From Streptomyces bluensis (GTDB lineage: Bacteria > Actinomycetota > Actinomycetes > Streptomycetales > Streptomycetaceae), in NCBI RefSeq assembly GCF_014650715.1, contig NZ_BMVM01000004.1, positions 186,001 to 250,000 of the forward strand: 64,000 nucleotides of DNA, in the 5' to 3' direction. The notes under the pieces are model-generated. The model saw nothing but the letters and a program-made list of their open reading frames with translations, was not told the origin of the DNA and did not search any database. Positions 1-8,284 of this stretch are shown here, piece after piece. Position numbers and translations under genes: made by a program. How positions within the stretch are numbered: the stretch's first letter is position 1; every line of letters begins with the position of its first letter.

Positions 1-197
1 ATCCATACGTCCAAACCCTACCCGAGAGAAACCGGTCACCGGAATGGTCGTATCCGGCAAACACACTCTCGGCCGGATGAGCTACCAAAAGCTATGCAAA
101 ACACTCAGAGGGGTTTACAACGGCACCGTAGGTGGCATGTCGATTTCGCCGACGTGCGAATCCCCGAGCGCACACTGAGCGAAAGGCCCTGGCGCTT

Positions 198-611
198 ATG
201 AACACCACGGTCAGCTGCGAGCTGCACCTGCGCCTCGTTGTGTCGAGCGAGTCCTCACTGCCTGTTCCCGCGGGACTGCGGTATGACACGGCCGATCCCT
301 ACGCCGTGCACGCCACCTTCCATACCGGAGCCGAGGAGACCGTCGAGTGGGTGTTCGCCCGCGACCTCCTCGCCGAAGGGCTCCACCGACCCACCGGCAC
401 CGGAGACGTCCGCGTCTGGCCGTCCCGGAGCCACGGTCAGGGCGTCGTGTGTATCGCCCTGAGCTCGCCGGAGGGCGAGGCACTGCTGGAGGCCCCCGCG
501 CGGGCCCTGGAATCGTTTCTGAAGCGGACAGACGCCGCCGTGCCGCCCGGCACGGAGCACCGGCACTTCGACCTCGATCAGGAGCTCTCGCACATCCTGG
601 CGGAAAGTTAG
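198..611 (+). CDS. ssgB: Sporulation-specific cell division regulator SsgB
   Basis: A 137-residue SsgA-like protein (SALP), which is the usual SsgB length. In streptomycetes SsgB positions FtsZ rings in sporulating aerial hyphae together with SsgA. The start MNTTVSCELHLRL and the C-terminal FDLDQELSHILAES fit the family. I chose the ATG at 198 because it gives the canonical N-terminus; an in-frame ATG at 132 would add 22 unlikely residues. A purine-rich GAAAGG lies about 11 nt upstream. A weak GTTT-N14-GGTGGC match to stress-sigma promoters lies at 113-136; ssgB is known to depend on SigH in S. coelicolor, but the -10 match here is poor. It is transcribed alone. Confidence 0.93.
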   Translation: MNTTVSCELHLRLVVSSESSLPVPAGLRYDTADPYAVHATFHTGAEETVEWVFARDLLAEGLHRPTGTGDVRVWPSRSHGQGVVCIALSSPEGEALLEAPARALESFLKRTDAAVPPGTEHRHFDLDQELSHILAES

Positions 612-1139
612 GGCGAGGCTCCCACAAAGCCGCCCGGCGCCGTCCACTCGGGGAGACGGCTCGGGCCAGGACAACCTCATAGGGCACTCACCGGCACCGT
701 CGCCGCGGAGCTCCGCGCGGGGGCGCCGGTGTCTGTGCGCGCAGCGCCTACCGGTGCTGCGGCGTGTACGGGTGCGGCGCGTACGGCTGCCACCTGTCAC
801 CGTACGTACAAATGTCGCACGGAGTGCCGGTCAGTGACGTTCCGCGACGGACTGGAAAGAGGTCCGTGCCGGAGGCCTGGGGCAAACGGGCAATGTTCGG
901 GGTCGGCATGTCCGGGGCCGGGTGTGCGTGCCGCGGCCTGGACAGAGGCGTGCACGGGCACCGGGGGCCCATGTGCACGGGCCGGAACCGATTCGGTTGC
1001 GCGTGCGCGCACCGGACCGCTCCGGCCGTCACAGCGCTGTTCCAGGCTCGTCCCGTGCCCCTCGAACAGGCCGTCGAGCCATTACCATCGGCCAGCATCG
1101 GCGGGCGCCCCGCCCGACCTCCAGGCCAGGGAGCGAAAC
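612..1139. other. Gene-free stretch with one hairpin
   Basis: No convincing reading frame is seen between ssgB and the CGNR gene; the long frames here have no start or family support. The only structure I can support is a stem at 689-731 (CACCGGC pairing with GCCGGTG, with an inner CGGAGCTCCG palindrome), a possible terminator for ssgB. It lacks a U tract, as many Streptomyces terminators do. Confidence 0.4.
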
Positions 1140-1700
1140 GTGCTGATCACCCACGACACCCGGTGCGCCCTCGACACCGTGGTGGATCTGGTGAACACCG
1201 TGCCGGACGACGACACCACGACGGACGGGCTCGTGGACGTACCGGCGCTCGGCGATTTCGTACGAAGGCACGAGATCAGCGATGTAGGGGTGCTGTCGGA
1301 TCTCGACCTCGCGGCGGTACGCAAGGTCCGCGGCCGGTTCGCCGAGGTCTTCGCGGCCCCGGACGCGCGCGCGGCCGCCGGAGTCATCAACGACCTGGTC
1401 GCCGCGGCGGGCACCACCCCACGGCTCACCGACCACGACGGCTACGACTGGCATGTTCACTACTTCGCGCCCGGCGCGTCCGTGGCCGACCACCTCGCGG
1501 CCGACTGCGGGATGGCGCTCGCCTTCTTCGTGGTCGCCGGGGAACAGGAACGGCTGCGCCGCTGTGAGGCCCCCGACTGCCGGCGCGCCTTCGTTGATCT
1601 CTCCCGCAACCGCTCCCGACGCTACTGCGACAGCCGCACCTGCGGAAACCGTCTCCACGTGGCGGCCTACCGGGCCCGCCGCAAGGAGGCCACGGGCTGA
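1140..1700 (+). CDS. CGNR zinc-finger (ABATE-type) putative regulator
   Basis: A 186-residue protein with a GTG start preceded by a purine-rich AGGGAGCG. The C-terminus carries the CGNR zinc-ribbon pattern: CEAPDC, about 20 residues later CDSRTCGNR, then a basic tail (AYRARRKEA). The N-terminal ~120 residues match the ABATE-type stress-response domain that normally accompanies CGNR fingers. Such proteins are presumed DNA-binding regulators, but targets are mostly unknown. A second, more distant CGNR protein is at 53934-54527. The longer in-frame extension back to 729 is Arg/Cys-rich noise and is not included. Confidence 0.85.
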   Translation: MLITHDTRCALDTVVDLVNTVPDDDTTTDGLVDVPALGDFVRRHEISDVGVLSDLDLAAVRKVRGRFAEVFAAPDARAAAGVINDLVAAAGTTPRLTDHDGYDWHVHYFAPGASVADHLAADCGMALAFFVVAGEQERLRRCEAPDCRRAFVDLSRNRSRRYCDSRTCGNRLHVAAYRARRKEATG

Positions 1701-1818
1701 GGGCCCATCCCTGGGACTGCCCGGCGACGGCCGGGACTCGCCGGCGGAAGGGCAGACGGTCGCACGGTCGAAGGGCCAGGGCGGCGGGAGGGGGCCGAGC
1801 TGGGTACGCCGGGGCTGA

Positions 1819-1850
1819 CGGAGCCCTCGGCGGGTGGCGCCTGGGCTCCG
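1819..1850. terminator. Bidirectional hairpin between convergent genes
   Basis: The 8-bp perfect stem CGGAGCCC / GGGCTCCG (1819-1826 with 1843-1850) is followed on the plus strand by TTTA. It sits between the CGNR gene stop and the convergent 50-residue membrane protein, so it can serve both. Confidence 0.6.
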
Positions 1851-1858
1851 TTTACGGC

Positions 1859-2011
1859 TCAAAGCATCAGCAGGTCGTGCAGTGATGCCATGAGCAGCAG
1901 ACAGCCGATCACCGCAAGGAAGATCATCAGCGGTGGCTGGGAGAGCGCGAAGAGACAACCTCGCCGCTCCTCAGGGGGAGCTGCGTTGTCGCTCTGGGTT
2001 GTGTCCAGCAT
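1859..2011 (-). CDS. Small single-pass membrane protein (50 aa)
   Basis: This short frame reads MLDTTQSDNAAPPEERRGC, then a hydrophobic segment at residues ~27-44, and ends HDLLML. It has a polar N-terminus with a positive ERRGC patch just before the membrane segment, suggesting the N-terminus is cytoplasmic. Its end abuts a bidirectional hairpin, as expected of a real gene. Codon choice is GC-rich and the hydrophobic segment is uninterrupted. No strong ribosome site is visible, only GCCGCGAG, which is the main doubt. Function unknown. Confidence 0.6.
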   Translation of the reverse strand: MLDTTQSDNAAPPEERRGCLFALSQPPLMIFLAVIGCLLLMASLHDLLML

Positions 2012-2190
2012 CTCGCGGCGATGATTGCGCAGCTGAGACCCTTACCGCGATCAACACATCCGGAATGACCAGGAGTTCGCCATTCTCCCGTTGTGTGGGA
2101 GCGATCGTGATCACTTCCGACCTCTCGCCGGACCCACTGTGTCGTTTCAGTCAGGCTCGTACATCCGCGATCATCCGGACCACGATGCGG

Positions 2191-2646
2191 TCATATGCCG
2201 TGTTTCTTGAGGATGGCCTCGATGTCACTGAAGTCGTCCCCGGAGTCGGTTGAGCCGGCGGCCCGAGGCGCGGACGTGGGGCGGGCGGCGGGGCGGGCGC
2301 CCTGCCCCAGGGAGGGAGCCGAGGCCGCGGGGGCTATCGCCTCGCGCTGGGCGGACCGGGCCGCCTTGCGCTCCTTGCGGGTGGTCCCGCCGCTGCGCCG
2401 CTCCACGGCACGGGTGGTCGCGAAGAGCGCCCAGGCGGCGCCCAGCACGCCGAAGCCCGCCCAGGCGGCCGGACTGAACGCCGTGTCGGCCGCCCACGCG
2501 ACGACCCCCGTCATCACCAGGCCGATGGGCACGAGTGCATAGGCGGCGATGCGGGCCGCCCTGCGGAAGCGCTTGCGGTAGGCCGTGATCGCGGCGACGC
2601 CCAGGCCGGCCGCCGACACGGCAGCACACACGGTCTCGGCAATCAT
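2191..2646 (-). CDS. Small membrane protein with conserved C-terminal tail, unknown function
   Basis: A 151-residue protein. The ATG at 2646 has GGAGGA 4-5 nt upstream, which decides the start over longer in-frame options. Residues ~1-20, 35-55 and 62-78 are hydrophobic, suggesting two or three membrane helices separated by the basic loop YRKRFRRAAR. A charged region (TTRKERKAARSAQRE) and a Pro/Ala-rich linker follow. The end, DDFSDIEAILKKHGI, looks like a short docking helix. I recall similar streptomycete proteins being labelled cellulose synthase by error propagation; nothing here supports that. It is divergent from the DsbA-like gene. Confidence 0.8.
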   Translation of the reverse strand: MIAETVCAAVSAAGLGVAAITAYRKRFRRAARIAAYALVPIGLVMTGVVAWAADTAFSPAAWAGFGVLGAAWALFATTRAVERRSGGTTRKERKAARSAQREAIAPAASAPSLGQGARPAARPTSAPRAAGSTDSGDDFSDIEAILKKHGI

Positions 2647-2879
2647 CCGGTCCTCCAGGCGGTGCTCGGTCGGGCAGGGTCGGTTCGTTCCTTCCATCCT
2701 GCACCGCCCCGTCGCCGGCATGCCACGGCCGGACCAGACCTCAGGGAGATCTCCGGGTCGTCTCGGGGTCGGCTCCGCCCGGGTAGCAGACACCTGGAGA
2801 CGTGGCCCCGGCCCTACGGCCCCCCGGGGTGTACGTCCCGGATTGGGTCGGCGGCGGCCCTGCTGGGAGACTGGGTCCC

Positions 2880-3410
2880 ATGAGCGACTCCTCCCCCGCA
2901 CGTCCCGCTGCCGTGGTCTTGGACGTATGGTGCGAACTCCAGTGCCCGGACTGCCGCAGCGCCCTCGCTGACCTCGGCGCGCTGCGCGCCCGCTACGGCG
3001 ACCGGCTCGAAGTGCGGCTGCGTCACTTCCCGCTGGAGAAGCACAAGCACGCCTTCGCCGCCGCCCAGGCCGCCGAGGAGGCCGCGGAGCAGGGCAAGGC
3101 GTGGCCGTACGTGGAAGCCGTACTGGGACGGGTCGAGGAACTGGGCCGCGAGGGCGAGCCCCTCCTGATCGATGTGGCCCGCGAACTCGGCCTCGACGCC
3201 GGGGAGTTCGACACCGCGCTGATCGACGGCCGGCACATCCTGATCGTCGACGCCGACCAGGCCGAGGGCAAGGCGATCGGCGTGACCGGCACCCCCACGT
3301 ACGTCATCGGCGGCGAACGTCTCGACGGCGGCAAGAGCCAGGAGGGCCTGCGCGAGCGCATCGAGGAGATCGCCGACCGACTGCTGGCCGAGGGCGCGTC
3401 GGGCTCGTAG
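2880..3410 (+). CDS. DsbA-family thioredoxin-fold oxidoreductase
   Basis: A 176-residue protein with the DsbA/FrnE-like fold: a redox CPDC motif at residues ~20-23 within VWCELQCPDC, an inserted helical region, and the cis-proline loop GVTGTPTYVIGG near residue 140. There is no signal peptide, so it should be cytoplasmic and act as a thiol-disulfide oxidoreductase or isomerase of unknown substrate. An extra Cys precedes the CPDC motif. The ATG at 2880 follows GGGAGA. It is a single gene, convergent with the GNAT gene; a short GGCGCG/CGCGCC palindrome lies between them. Confidence 0.85.
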   Translation: MSDSSPARPAAVVLDVWCELQCPDCRSALADLGALRARYGDRLEVRLRHFPLEKHKHAFAAAQAAEEAAEQGKAWPYVEAVLGRVEELGREGEPLLIDVARELGLDAGEFDTALIDGRHILIVDADQAEGKAIGVTGTPTYVIGGERLDGGKSQEGLRERIEEIADRLLAEGASGS

Positions 3411-3474
3411 CGGTCACGGCTCGCGGTACCGCCGAGGCCCGCACACACCCCATCCGCTCAGGCGCGCACGCGCC

Positions 3475-4299
3475 TCAGAGCAACTCCTTGTACAGATGGC
3501 GTGCCGTCGTCCGGTAACCGAGGGACTCGTAGAGCCGCTCGGCCGGGGTGTTGCCCGCGAAGACGTTGAGCTTCATACGGTCCTTCCCGCCCGACACGGC
3601 CTGCTGCTCGGCCAGAAGCATCAGGGCACGGCCGTGACCGTGGCCCCGGTGCTCCGCGTCGACCTCGACCTCCAGCACGAACGCCGTCTCGGGCCACAGC
3701 CCCAGCCACAGGACACCGACCCGCGCCCCCTCGTGCTCCAGCACGCTGATGAGGGTGTTCTCGGTGGCCAGTCCGTCGGCGAGGTACTTCGCGTGCCCCT
3801 CGTCCGTCCTGGCGTAGGCCTCGGCGGCCGGTATGCCCTTCTCCATCAGGCTGCGCGCGAACTCCTCGCGCTCGTGCGCGAGCCAGGGACCGTACTCGGA
3901 CTCGGTCATGGGACGGGCGGCGCTGCCCGCGGGCAGCTCGGGCCGGGTGCCGTTGAGGGGCTTCGCCATGTGGCGGCTGCCGGGCAGGTAGCCCAGCGCC
4001 GTGGCGAGCCGGAGCGCGGCGTCCGCGTCGCCCGGCACGGACACCTCGATGCGCCGGCACCCCCAGCCCCGTACCACTTCCTCGGCGGCGAGCGCGGCCA
4101 CCGTGCCCCGGCCGCGCCCGCGGTCCGGCTCGTCGATGTGCAGTTCCTCGATGCGGGCCACGTCAGGGCCGTACTCCGGGCGCACGCCGAGGCGTATGCC
4201 GCCCACCGGACGGCTGTTCACGCACACCTGGTAGTTCCGCGAACGCGTTCCGTCCGCAGCGTGCTGAAGCGGCTCGGTCGGCCGCAGGGTGGTGGTCAT
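3475..4299 (-). CDS. Tandem-GNAT N-acetyltransferase
   Basis: A 274-residue protein with two GNAT-like halves. The N-terminal half has EELHIDEPDRGRGRGTVAAL, a classic acetyl-CoA loop, and ends in LGYLPGSRHM. The C-terminal half has VEVDAEHRGHGHGRALM and ends LYESLGYRTTARHLYKEL. The two R-G-x-G-x-G/A-like motifs suggest a duplicated fold; in such proteins often only one half is catalytic. The substrate cannot be told from sequence. I chose the ATG at 4299 (MTTTLRP); an upstream in-frame Met adds 12 residues. Confidence 0.85.
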   Translation of the reverse strand: MTTTLRPTEPLQHAADGTRSRNYQVCVNSRPVGGIRLGVRPEYGPDVARIEELHIDEPDRGRGRGTVAALAAEEVVRGWGCRRIEVSVPGDADAALRLATALGYLPGSRHMAKPLNGTRPELPAGSAARPMTESEYGPWLAHEREEFARSLMEKGIPAAEAYARTDEGHAKYLADGLATENTLISVLEHEGARVGVLWLGLWPETAFVLEVEVDAEHRGHGHGRALMLLAEQQAVSGGKDRMKLNVFAGNTPAERLYESLGYRTTARHLYKELL

Positions 4300-4398
4300 C
4301 AGGGCTGTTCTACCCGTATCGCCGCCCGTCTTCATCCGGGTATCGCGCGCCGCCGCGGATCTCCGCCACCACGATCCCCGCCATCACGATCCTCGCCG

Positions 4399-5220
4399 CT
4401 ACGGATCGAGGTCGTTCCCGGCCCGCTCCTGGAAGATCCGCATCGCCTTGGCGGTCACCGGGCCCGGGGCGCCCGGGAGTTCGCGTGAGTCGACCCGGTG
4501 CACGGCCTGCACATCACGCAGGGTCGATGTCAGGAAGACCTCGTCGGCGCGTTCCAGGACGTCCAGCGGCAAGTCGGTCTCGCGGGCGCCCGTCCATGCG
4601 GCGGTGAGCGCACGCGTGATGCCCGCGAGGCAACCGGAGGGGACCGGCGGGGTGTGGATCTCCCCGTCGAGAACCACGAAGACATTCGAGCCCGTACCCT
4701 CGCACAGCTGCCCCACCGTGTTGGCGAACAGCGCCTCGGACGCGCCCTGTTCGTGCGCACGGGCGAGGGCGACGACGTTCTCGGCGTACGAGGTGGTCTT
4801 GAGACCGGCGAGGGCGCCGCGCTCGTTACGGGTCCAGGGGACCGTGATCACAGCCGTCGAGTCGGGGCGCCGACTCGTCTCACCGAGGGCGACAACGAGG
4901 GTGGCGCCCTGGTTGCCGCGATCGGAACCGAGCGGGGAGACGCCTCCGGTGTACGTGATGCGGAGGCGGCCGAGCGGCATCGGGTTGGCGTCGACGACGG
5001 CGGCACAGGCGCGGCGCACCTCGTCGAGGTCGGGCTCGGGCAGCCCGAGGCCGCGCGCCGAGCGGGCCAGCCGGTCGAGGTGACGGGTCAGCGCGAACGG
5101 CCGCCCGTCGGCCGCCTTCACTGTCTCGAAGACGCCGTCGCCCACAGTCAGTCCATGGTCGAAGACGGAGACACGGGCGGCCTCGATGTCCTGCAGACCA
5201 CCGTCGAGCCAGATCTTCAC
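4399..5220 (-). CDS. pabC: Aminotransferase class IV, probable aminodeoxychorismate lyase
   Basis: A 273-residue fold-type IV PLP enzyme. It begins MKIWLDGGLQDIEAARVSVF, with DHGLTVGDGVFET (substrate loop), the PLP-lysine region GLKTTSYAENV, and the end-loop EALFANTVGQLCEGTGSNVF. PabC converts 4-amino-4-deoxychorismate to p-aminobenzoate and pyruvate for folate. The assignment rests on coupling to pabB: the GTG start at 5220 overlaps the pabB stop as GTGA. The family also includes D-amino acid and branched-chain transaminases, so sequence alone would not settle it. Confidence 0.85.
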   Translation of the reverse strand: MKIWLDGGLQDIEAARVSVFDHGLTVGDGVFETVKAADGRPFALTRHLDRLARSARGLGLPEPDLDEVRRACAAVVDANPMPLGRLRITYTGGVSPLGSDRGNQGATLVVALGETSRRPDSTAVITVPWTRNERGALAGLKTTSYAENVVALARAHEQGASEALFANTVGQLCEGTGSNVFVVLDGEIHTPPVPSGCLAGITRALTAAWTGARETDLPLDVLERADEVFLTSTLRDVQAVHRVDSRELPGAPGPVTAKAMRIFQERAGNDLDP

Positions 5221-6260
5221 GTCACGGTCCTCCCACTCGCCTCGTACTCCCCCGACGCTACCGCGAGCAGTCTCGCCGCCTTCAGCTCGGTCTCCCGCCA
5301 CTCCCCCTCGGGGTCCGACCCCCAGGTGATGCCCGCGCCGGTGCCGAAGCGCAGCAGGCCTTCCGTGCGGTCGATCCAGAAGGTGCGGATACCGACGGCC
5401 AGCTCCCCGGTGCCCCGGTCGGCGTCCACCCAGCCGATGCCGCCGCAGTAGGGCCCGCGCGGTGCTGTCTCCAGGGCGGCGAGGAGCCGCAGAGCGCTGG
5501 ACTTGGGGGCGCCGGTGACGGAGCCGGGCGGAAAGGCGGCGGGCAGCAGCTCCGGCCAGCCGGCGCCGTCGCGCAGTTCGCCGCGCACGGTGGAGACGAG
5601 ATGGACCAGGCCCGGGTGCTTCTCGACGACGCACAGGTCGGGGACCGTCACCGAGCCCGCGGTGCAGACACGGCCGATGTCGTTGCGGACCAGATCCACG
5701 ATCATCACGTTCTCGGCGTAGTCCTTCTCCAGCAGGTCCGCCTCGGTGCGCCCGGTGCCCTTGATCGGGCCGGACTCGACGAGGCGGCCCTCGCGACGCA
5801 GGAAGAGCTCGGGGGACGCGGTGGCGATCTCCACGCCGTGACCGGGCAGGCGAATCGTTCCTGCATACGGCGCCGGGTTGCCGCGCGCCAGCAGCGCGGT
5901 CAGCGCGTCCACGTCGGCGTCGGGAGCGACGGGCGCGGACAGCACCCGGCACAGATTCGCCTGGTACACCTCCCCGGCCGCGATGCGCTCGCGTATGCGC
6001 CGCACACCCTCCGTGTACGCCCCGCGGTCCAGGGACGACGTCCAGTCGCCGACGCCGGGACCGCGCCATGCCCCCGGCACCACGGCGGGAACCGGTTCGC
6101 GTCGTACGTCACGGAAGCGCGCACACACCAGACGTCCCTCGTAGTCGGCCGAGACGGCCCAGAATCCGGACGAGTCCAGGGCCGTGGGATCGCTGGTCAC
6201 GTCCGTGAGGCCGGTCGCGACGAAGCCGCCGAAGCGGGCGAGAGGAGGCAGGTCGGGCAC
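5217..6260 (-). CDS. pabB: Aminodeoxychorismate synthase component I (chorismate-binding)
   Basis: A 347-residue chorismate-binding enzyme of the PabB/TrpE/MenF fold. It shows GEVYQANLCR, SPELFL, GPIKGTGRTEADLL, the Mg/chorismate segment ENVMIVDLVRNDIGRVC, HLVSTVRG and FPPGSVTGAPK. The SGPIKGTGR lysine is typical of PabB. It makes aminodeoxychorismate from chorismate with a PabA glutaminase that is not encoded here. It is shorter than full-length PabB (~450), lacking much of the N-terminal part, a form common in actinobacteria. The start is an in-frame GTG (VPDLPPLARFGG). It is translationally coupled to pabC. Confidence 0.88.
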   Translation of the reverse strand: MPDLPPLARFGGFVATGLTDVTSDPTALDSSGFWAVSADYEGRLVCARFRDVRREPVPAVVPGAWRGPGVGDWTSSLDRGAYTEGVRRIRERIAAGEVYQANLCRVLSAPVAPDADVDALTALLARGNPAPYAGTIRLPGHGVEIATASPELFLRREGRLVESGPIKGTGRTEADLLEKDYAENVMIVDLVRNDIGRVCTAGSVTVPDLCVVEKHPGLVHLVSTVRGELRDGAGWPELLPAAFPPGSVTGAPKSSALRLLAALETAPRGPYCGGIGWVDADRGTGELAVGIRTFWIDRTEGLLRFGTGAGITWGSDPEGEWRETELKAARLLAVASGEYEASGRTVT

Positions 6261-6346
6261 GCGGTCGAGTCTAGGACGGGCGCACCGCGGGCCCCCTGAC
6301 CAGGTCCTGGACCGGACGCACCGCAGCACGCTGCACAAACGCGTTT

Positions 6347-6374
6347 TTGTACTGGCCCCGGAATCCGCTAGAGT
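6347..6374 (+). promoter_or_regulatory. Promoter of the tRNA cluster
   Basis: TTGTAC (6347-6352), 16-bp spacer, TAGAGT (6369-6374): a good vegetative (HrdB-type) promoter about 43 bp before the tRNA-Gly 5' end. Confidence 0.65.
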
Positions 6375-6416
6375 TCAACTCGTCGCCGCGACGCGCAAGC
6401 GGAACGGAACCGACAA

Positions 6417-6489
6417 GCGGACGTAGCTCAGTTGGTAGAGCGCAACCTTGCCAAGGTTGAGGTCGCGAGTTCGAGCCTCGTCGTCCGCT
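6417..6489 (+). tRNA. tRNA-Gly (GCC)
   Basis: 73-nt cloverleaf. The acceptor GCGGACG pairs with CGTCCGC, followed by discriminator T. Anticodon stem CAACC/GGTTG encloses TTGCCAA, giving anticodon GCC. The T arm contains TTCGAGC. CCA is not encoded. Confidence 0.97.
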
Positions 6490-6529
6490 CGAAGGAAACC
6501 AGGGGATCATCCCGAGACCCTGCACTCCT

Positions 6530-6600
6530 GGTGGAGTGGCCGAGAGGCGAGGCAACGGCCTGCAAAGCCGTCTACACGGGTTCAAATCCCGTCTCCACCT
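6530..6600 (+). tRNA. tRNA-Cys (GCA)
   Basis: 71-nt cloverleaf. Acceptor GGTGGAG/CTCCACC, discriminator T, anticodon stem ACGGC/GCCGT with loop CTGCAAA, anticodon GCA. The T loop is TTCAAAT. CCA is not encoded. Confidence 0.97.
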
Positions 6601-6604
6601 CCAA

Positions 6605-6676
6605 GGACGATTAGCTCAGCGGGAGAGCGCTTCCCTGACACGGAAGAGGTCACTGGTTCAATCCCAGTATCGTCCA
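6605..6676 (+). tRNA. tRNA-Val (GAC), copy 1
   Basis: 72-nt cloverleaf. Acceptor GGACGAT/ATCGTCC, discriminator A, anticodon stem CTTCC/GGAAG with loop CTGACAC, anticodon GAC. It lies only 4 nt after tRNA-Cys. Confidence 0.97.
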
Positions 6677-6712
6677 CTGGATCTTTCAGCACCTACGACA
6701 AGATCCCGGCCC

Positions 6713-6784
6713 GCGCGATTAGCTCAGCGGGAGAGCGCTTCCCTGACACGGAAGAGGTCACTGGTTCAATCCCAGTATCGCGCA
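6713..6784 (+). tRNA. tRNA-Val (GAC), copy 2 with altered acceptor stem
   Basis: Identical to copy 1 from the D arm through the T arm, but the acceptor is GCGCGAT/ATCGCGC instead of GGACGAT/ATCGTCC. Both altered pairs (positions 2 and 3) are compensated, so the stem is intact. Anticodon GAC. Confidence 0.96.
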
Positions 6785-6818
6785 CGCAGTAACCACAGCC
6801 CTCCGGCCGTGGCCCCGA

Positions 6819-6890
6819 GGACGATTAGCTCAGTGGGAGAGCGCTTCCCTGACACGGAAGAGGTCACTGGTTCAATCCCAGTATCGTCCA
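6819..6890 (+). tRNA. tRNA-Val (GAC), copy 3
   Basis: 72-nt cloverleaf with acceptor GGACGAT/ATCGTCC as in copy 1. It differs from copy 1 at one D-loop base (CAGTGGGA versus CAGCGGGA). Anticodon GAC. Confidence 0.97.
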
Positions 6891-6897
6891 CACACCG

Positions 6898-6930
6898 AAG
6901 CCCCCGGCCGTCACGTACGGCCGGGGGCTT
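6898..6930 (+). terminator. Terminator of the tRNA cluster
   Basis: Perfect 13-bp stem AAGCCCCCGGCCG / CGGCCGGGGGCTT with a 7-nt loop, 8 nt after the last tRNA. It is near-symmetric and could also end the convergent zinc-ribbon gene. Confidence 0.85.
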
Positions 6931-6976
6931 CCTCGTGTGCGGTTCCGCCGCGGAGCTCAGCGGAACGCGGCGGCAC

Positions 6977-7270
6977 TCAGCTGGAGAACAGCATGTGACC
7001 GAAGCCCTTGTGGCGCTTGTGGCCGTAGTGGCCGTGATGACCGCCGTGGCCCGCGTGCGGGGCACCCCAGGCGGGGGCGGGAGCCGCCGGGTACGCCTGG
7101 GGTGCGGCCGGGGGCGGGGGTGCGGGCTGGGACCACTGGGACTCCAGGCGGGTCAGGGACTCCAGCTCGCCGTAGTCGAGAAAGATCCCGCGGCAACCGC
7201 TGCACTGCTCGATCTGGACGCCGTTGCGGTTGTACGTGTGCATCGGCGCATGACACTTCGGACACTGCAT
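6977..7270 (-). CDS. TFIIB-type zinc-ribbon protein with His/Gly-rich tail
   Basis: A 97-residue protein. Residues 1-40 form a zf-TFIIB-like ribbon: MQCPKCHAPM, then CSGCRGIFLDYGELESL. A Pro/Ala-rich linker follows, then a His/Gly tail (HAGHGGHHGHYGHKRHKG) that could bind metal. This is a cytoplasmic protein of unknown role; family members are annotated only by domain. The ATG at 7270 is favoured because the family starts M-x-C-P-x-C; a GAGGAG lies ~12 nt upstream. Confidence 0.8.
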   Translation of the reverse strand: MQCPKCHAPMHTYNRNGVQIEQCSGCRGIFLDYGELESLTRLESQWSQPAPPPPAAPQAYPAAPAPAWGAPHAGHGGHHGHYGHKRHKGFGHMLFSS

Positions 7271-7351
7271 GGTTCGGCTCAACTCCTCGCCGTCGGGTGC
7301 TGCTTCGCGTATCACCAGGACAGACACTGCCCGGCTTCGGTCAGTTGCACC

Positions 7352-8284
7352 CTACGTCGTGGAGCGTGGGGGCAACTCGGGTGGGACGGCGGCCATTCGG
7401 TCACAGGCGTCGACCACGGCCTGCTGCACCTCGTCCAGCGGCCGGTCCGCCGCGACCGACTTCGCGACGGCCAGGGCGGCCGTCTGCGCGGTGACGGCGC
7501 GGGCGGGGACGTCCAGGGCGGGCCAGGGGTCGCCGCTCGCCGGGACCGCCGGACCGCCCTCCTGCCGGTACGCGGTCAGGAACCGCGTCCACTCGTCGGG
7601 CGGGAGCAGGCCGCAGGCGTACCAGGCGGCCGGGCGGGCCAGGTCCCAGGCGGGTACGCCGACGCCGAGGTCGTCCACGTCGATCAGCCGCCAGGGGCCG
7701 GTCCGCGCGGGCAGGCGTACGAGTTGGCCGAGGTGGAGATCGCCGTGGCACAGGGTCGTGGTGTCCGGCAGGGGGGCCTCGCCCCTGGCCCAGGGTGGGA
7801 GGGTGGTCCACGCCCGCAGGATCGGCCCGGCGGCCGGGTGCGGGCCGGCCGAGTGCAGCCGGGCGATCGCCCGGGCCGCCCTGGCAGGGCCGCGCATGGG
7901 CGGCAGGCCGGGCGGCACGGGCGCCTTGTGCAGCCGGGCGAGCAGCACGGCCGCCGCCTCCCAAGGGGCGTCCTCGGGTGCGTCCGGGTCGACAGGAGTG
8001 CCGTACGGCCAGAAGGTCACCAGGCGGCCGTCGAGGTCCGCCGGGCTGGGGTGAAGGGGGGCCAGGAGGATGTCGGGGAGTCCGGCGGCGGTGGTGAGGC
8101 GGGGGGAGAGCTCCGTGAGGTCCGTGCCCGGAGCGTGCGCCTTGGCCACCGTGTCGCCGTGCCGTACGACGGTGCCGTCGTCGCGCTCGGCGAGCACCGT
8201 GTCGGAGTGCCCGCAGGCTCCGCCTTGAGGATGAGCCGTGCTACGTGCCCTGGCGGTCAGGGCGGGTAGTACGTCCACGGTCAC
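7352..8284 (-). CDS. Aminoglycoside phosphotransferase (APH)-family kinase-like protein
   Basis: A 310-residue APH/choline-kinase fold. The catalytic loop is LCHGDLHLGQLV (HGDxHxxN-like with Gln for Asn), followed by the metal-binding LIDVDDLGVGVPAWDLARP. The N-terminal lobe is shortened and lacks an obvious glycine-rich loop. Family members phosphorylate aminoglycosides, macrolides or small alcohols; the substrate cannot be inferred, and a resistance role is not supported. The GTG at 8284 has AGAGGAG 4-5 nt upstream; a second in-frame GTG lies at 8278. Confidence 0.82.
   Translation of the reverse strand: MTVDVLPALTARARSTAHPQGGACGHSDTVLAERDDGTVVRHGDTVAKAHAPGTDLTELSPRLTTAAGLPDILLAPLHPSPADLDGRLVTFWPYGTPVDPDAPEDAPWEAAAVLLARLHKAPVPPGLPPMRGPARAARAIARLHSAGPHPAAGPILRAWTTLPPWARGEAPLPDTTTLCHGDLHLGQLVRLPARTGPWRLIDVDDLGVGVPAWDLARPAAWYACGLLPPDEWTRFLTAYRQEGGPAVPASGDPWPALDVPARAVTAQTAALAVAKSVAADRPLDEVQQAVVDACDRMAAVPPELPPRSTT

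Noticed and set aside
113..136. SigH-type promoter for ssgB
   Set aside because: GTTT is present but the -10 is GGTGGC rather than GGGTAT; noted only as weak in the ssgB entry.
4399..6069. A single 556-codon minus-strand protein covering pabC and upstream
   Set aside because: The upstream 270 codons overlap pabB in another frame. The true pabC starts at GTG 5220.
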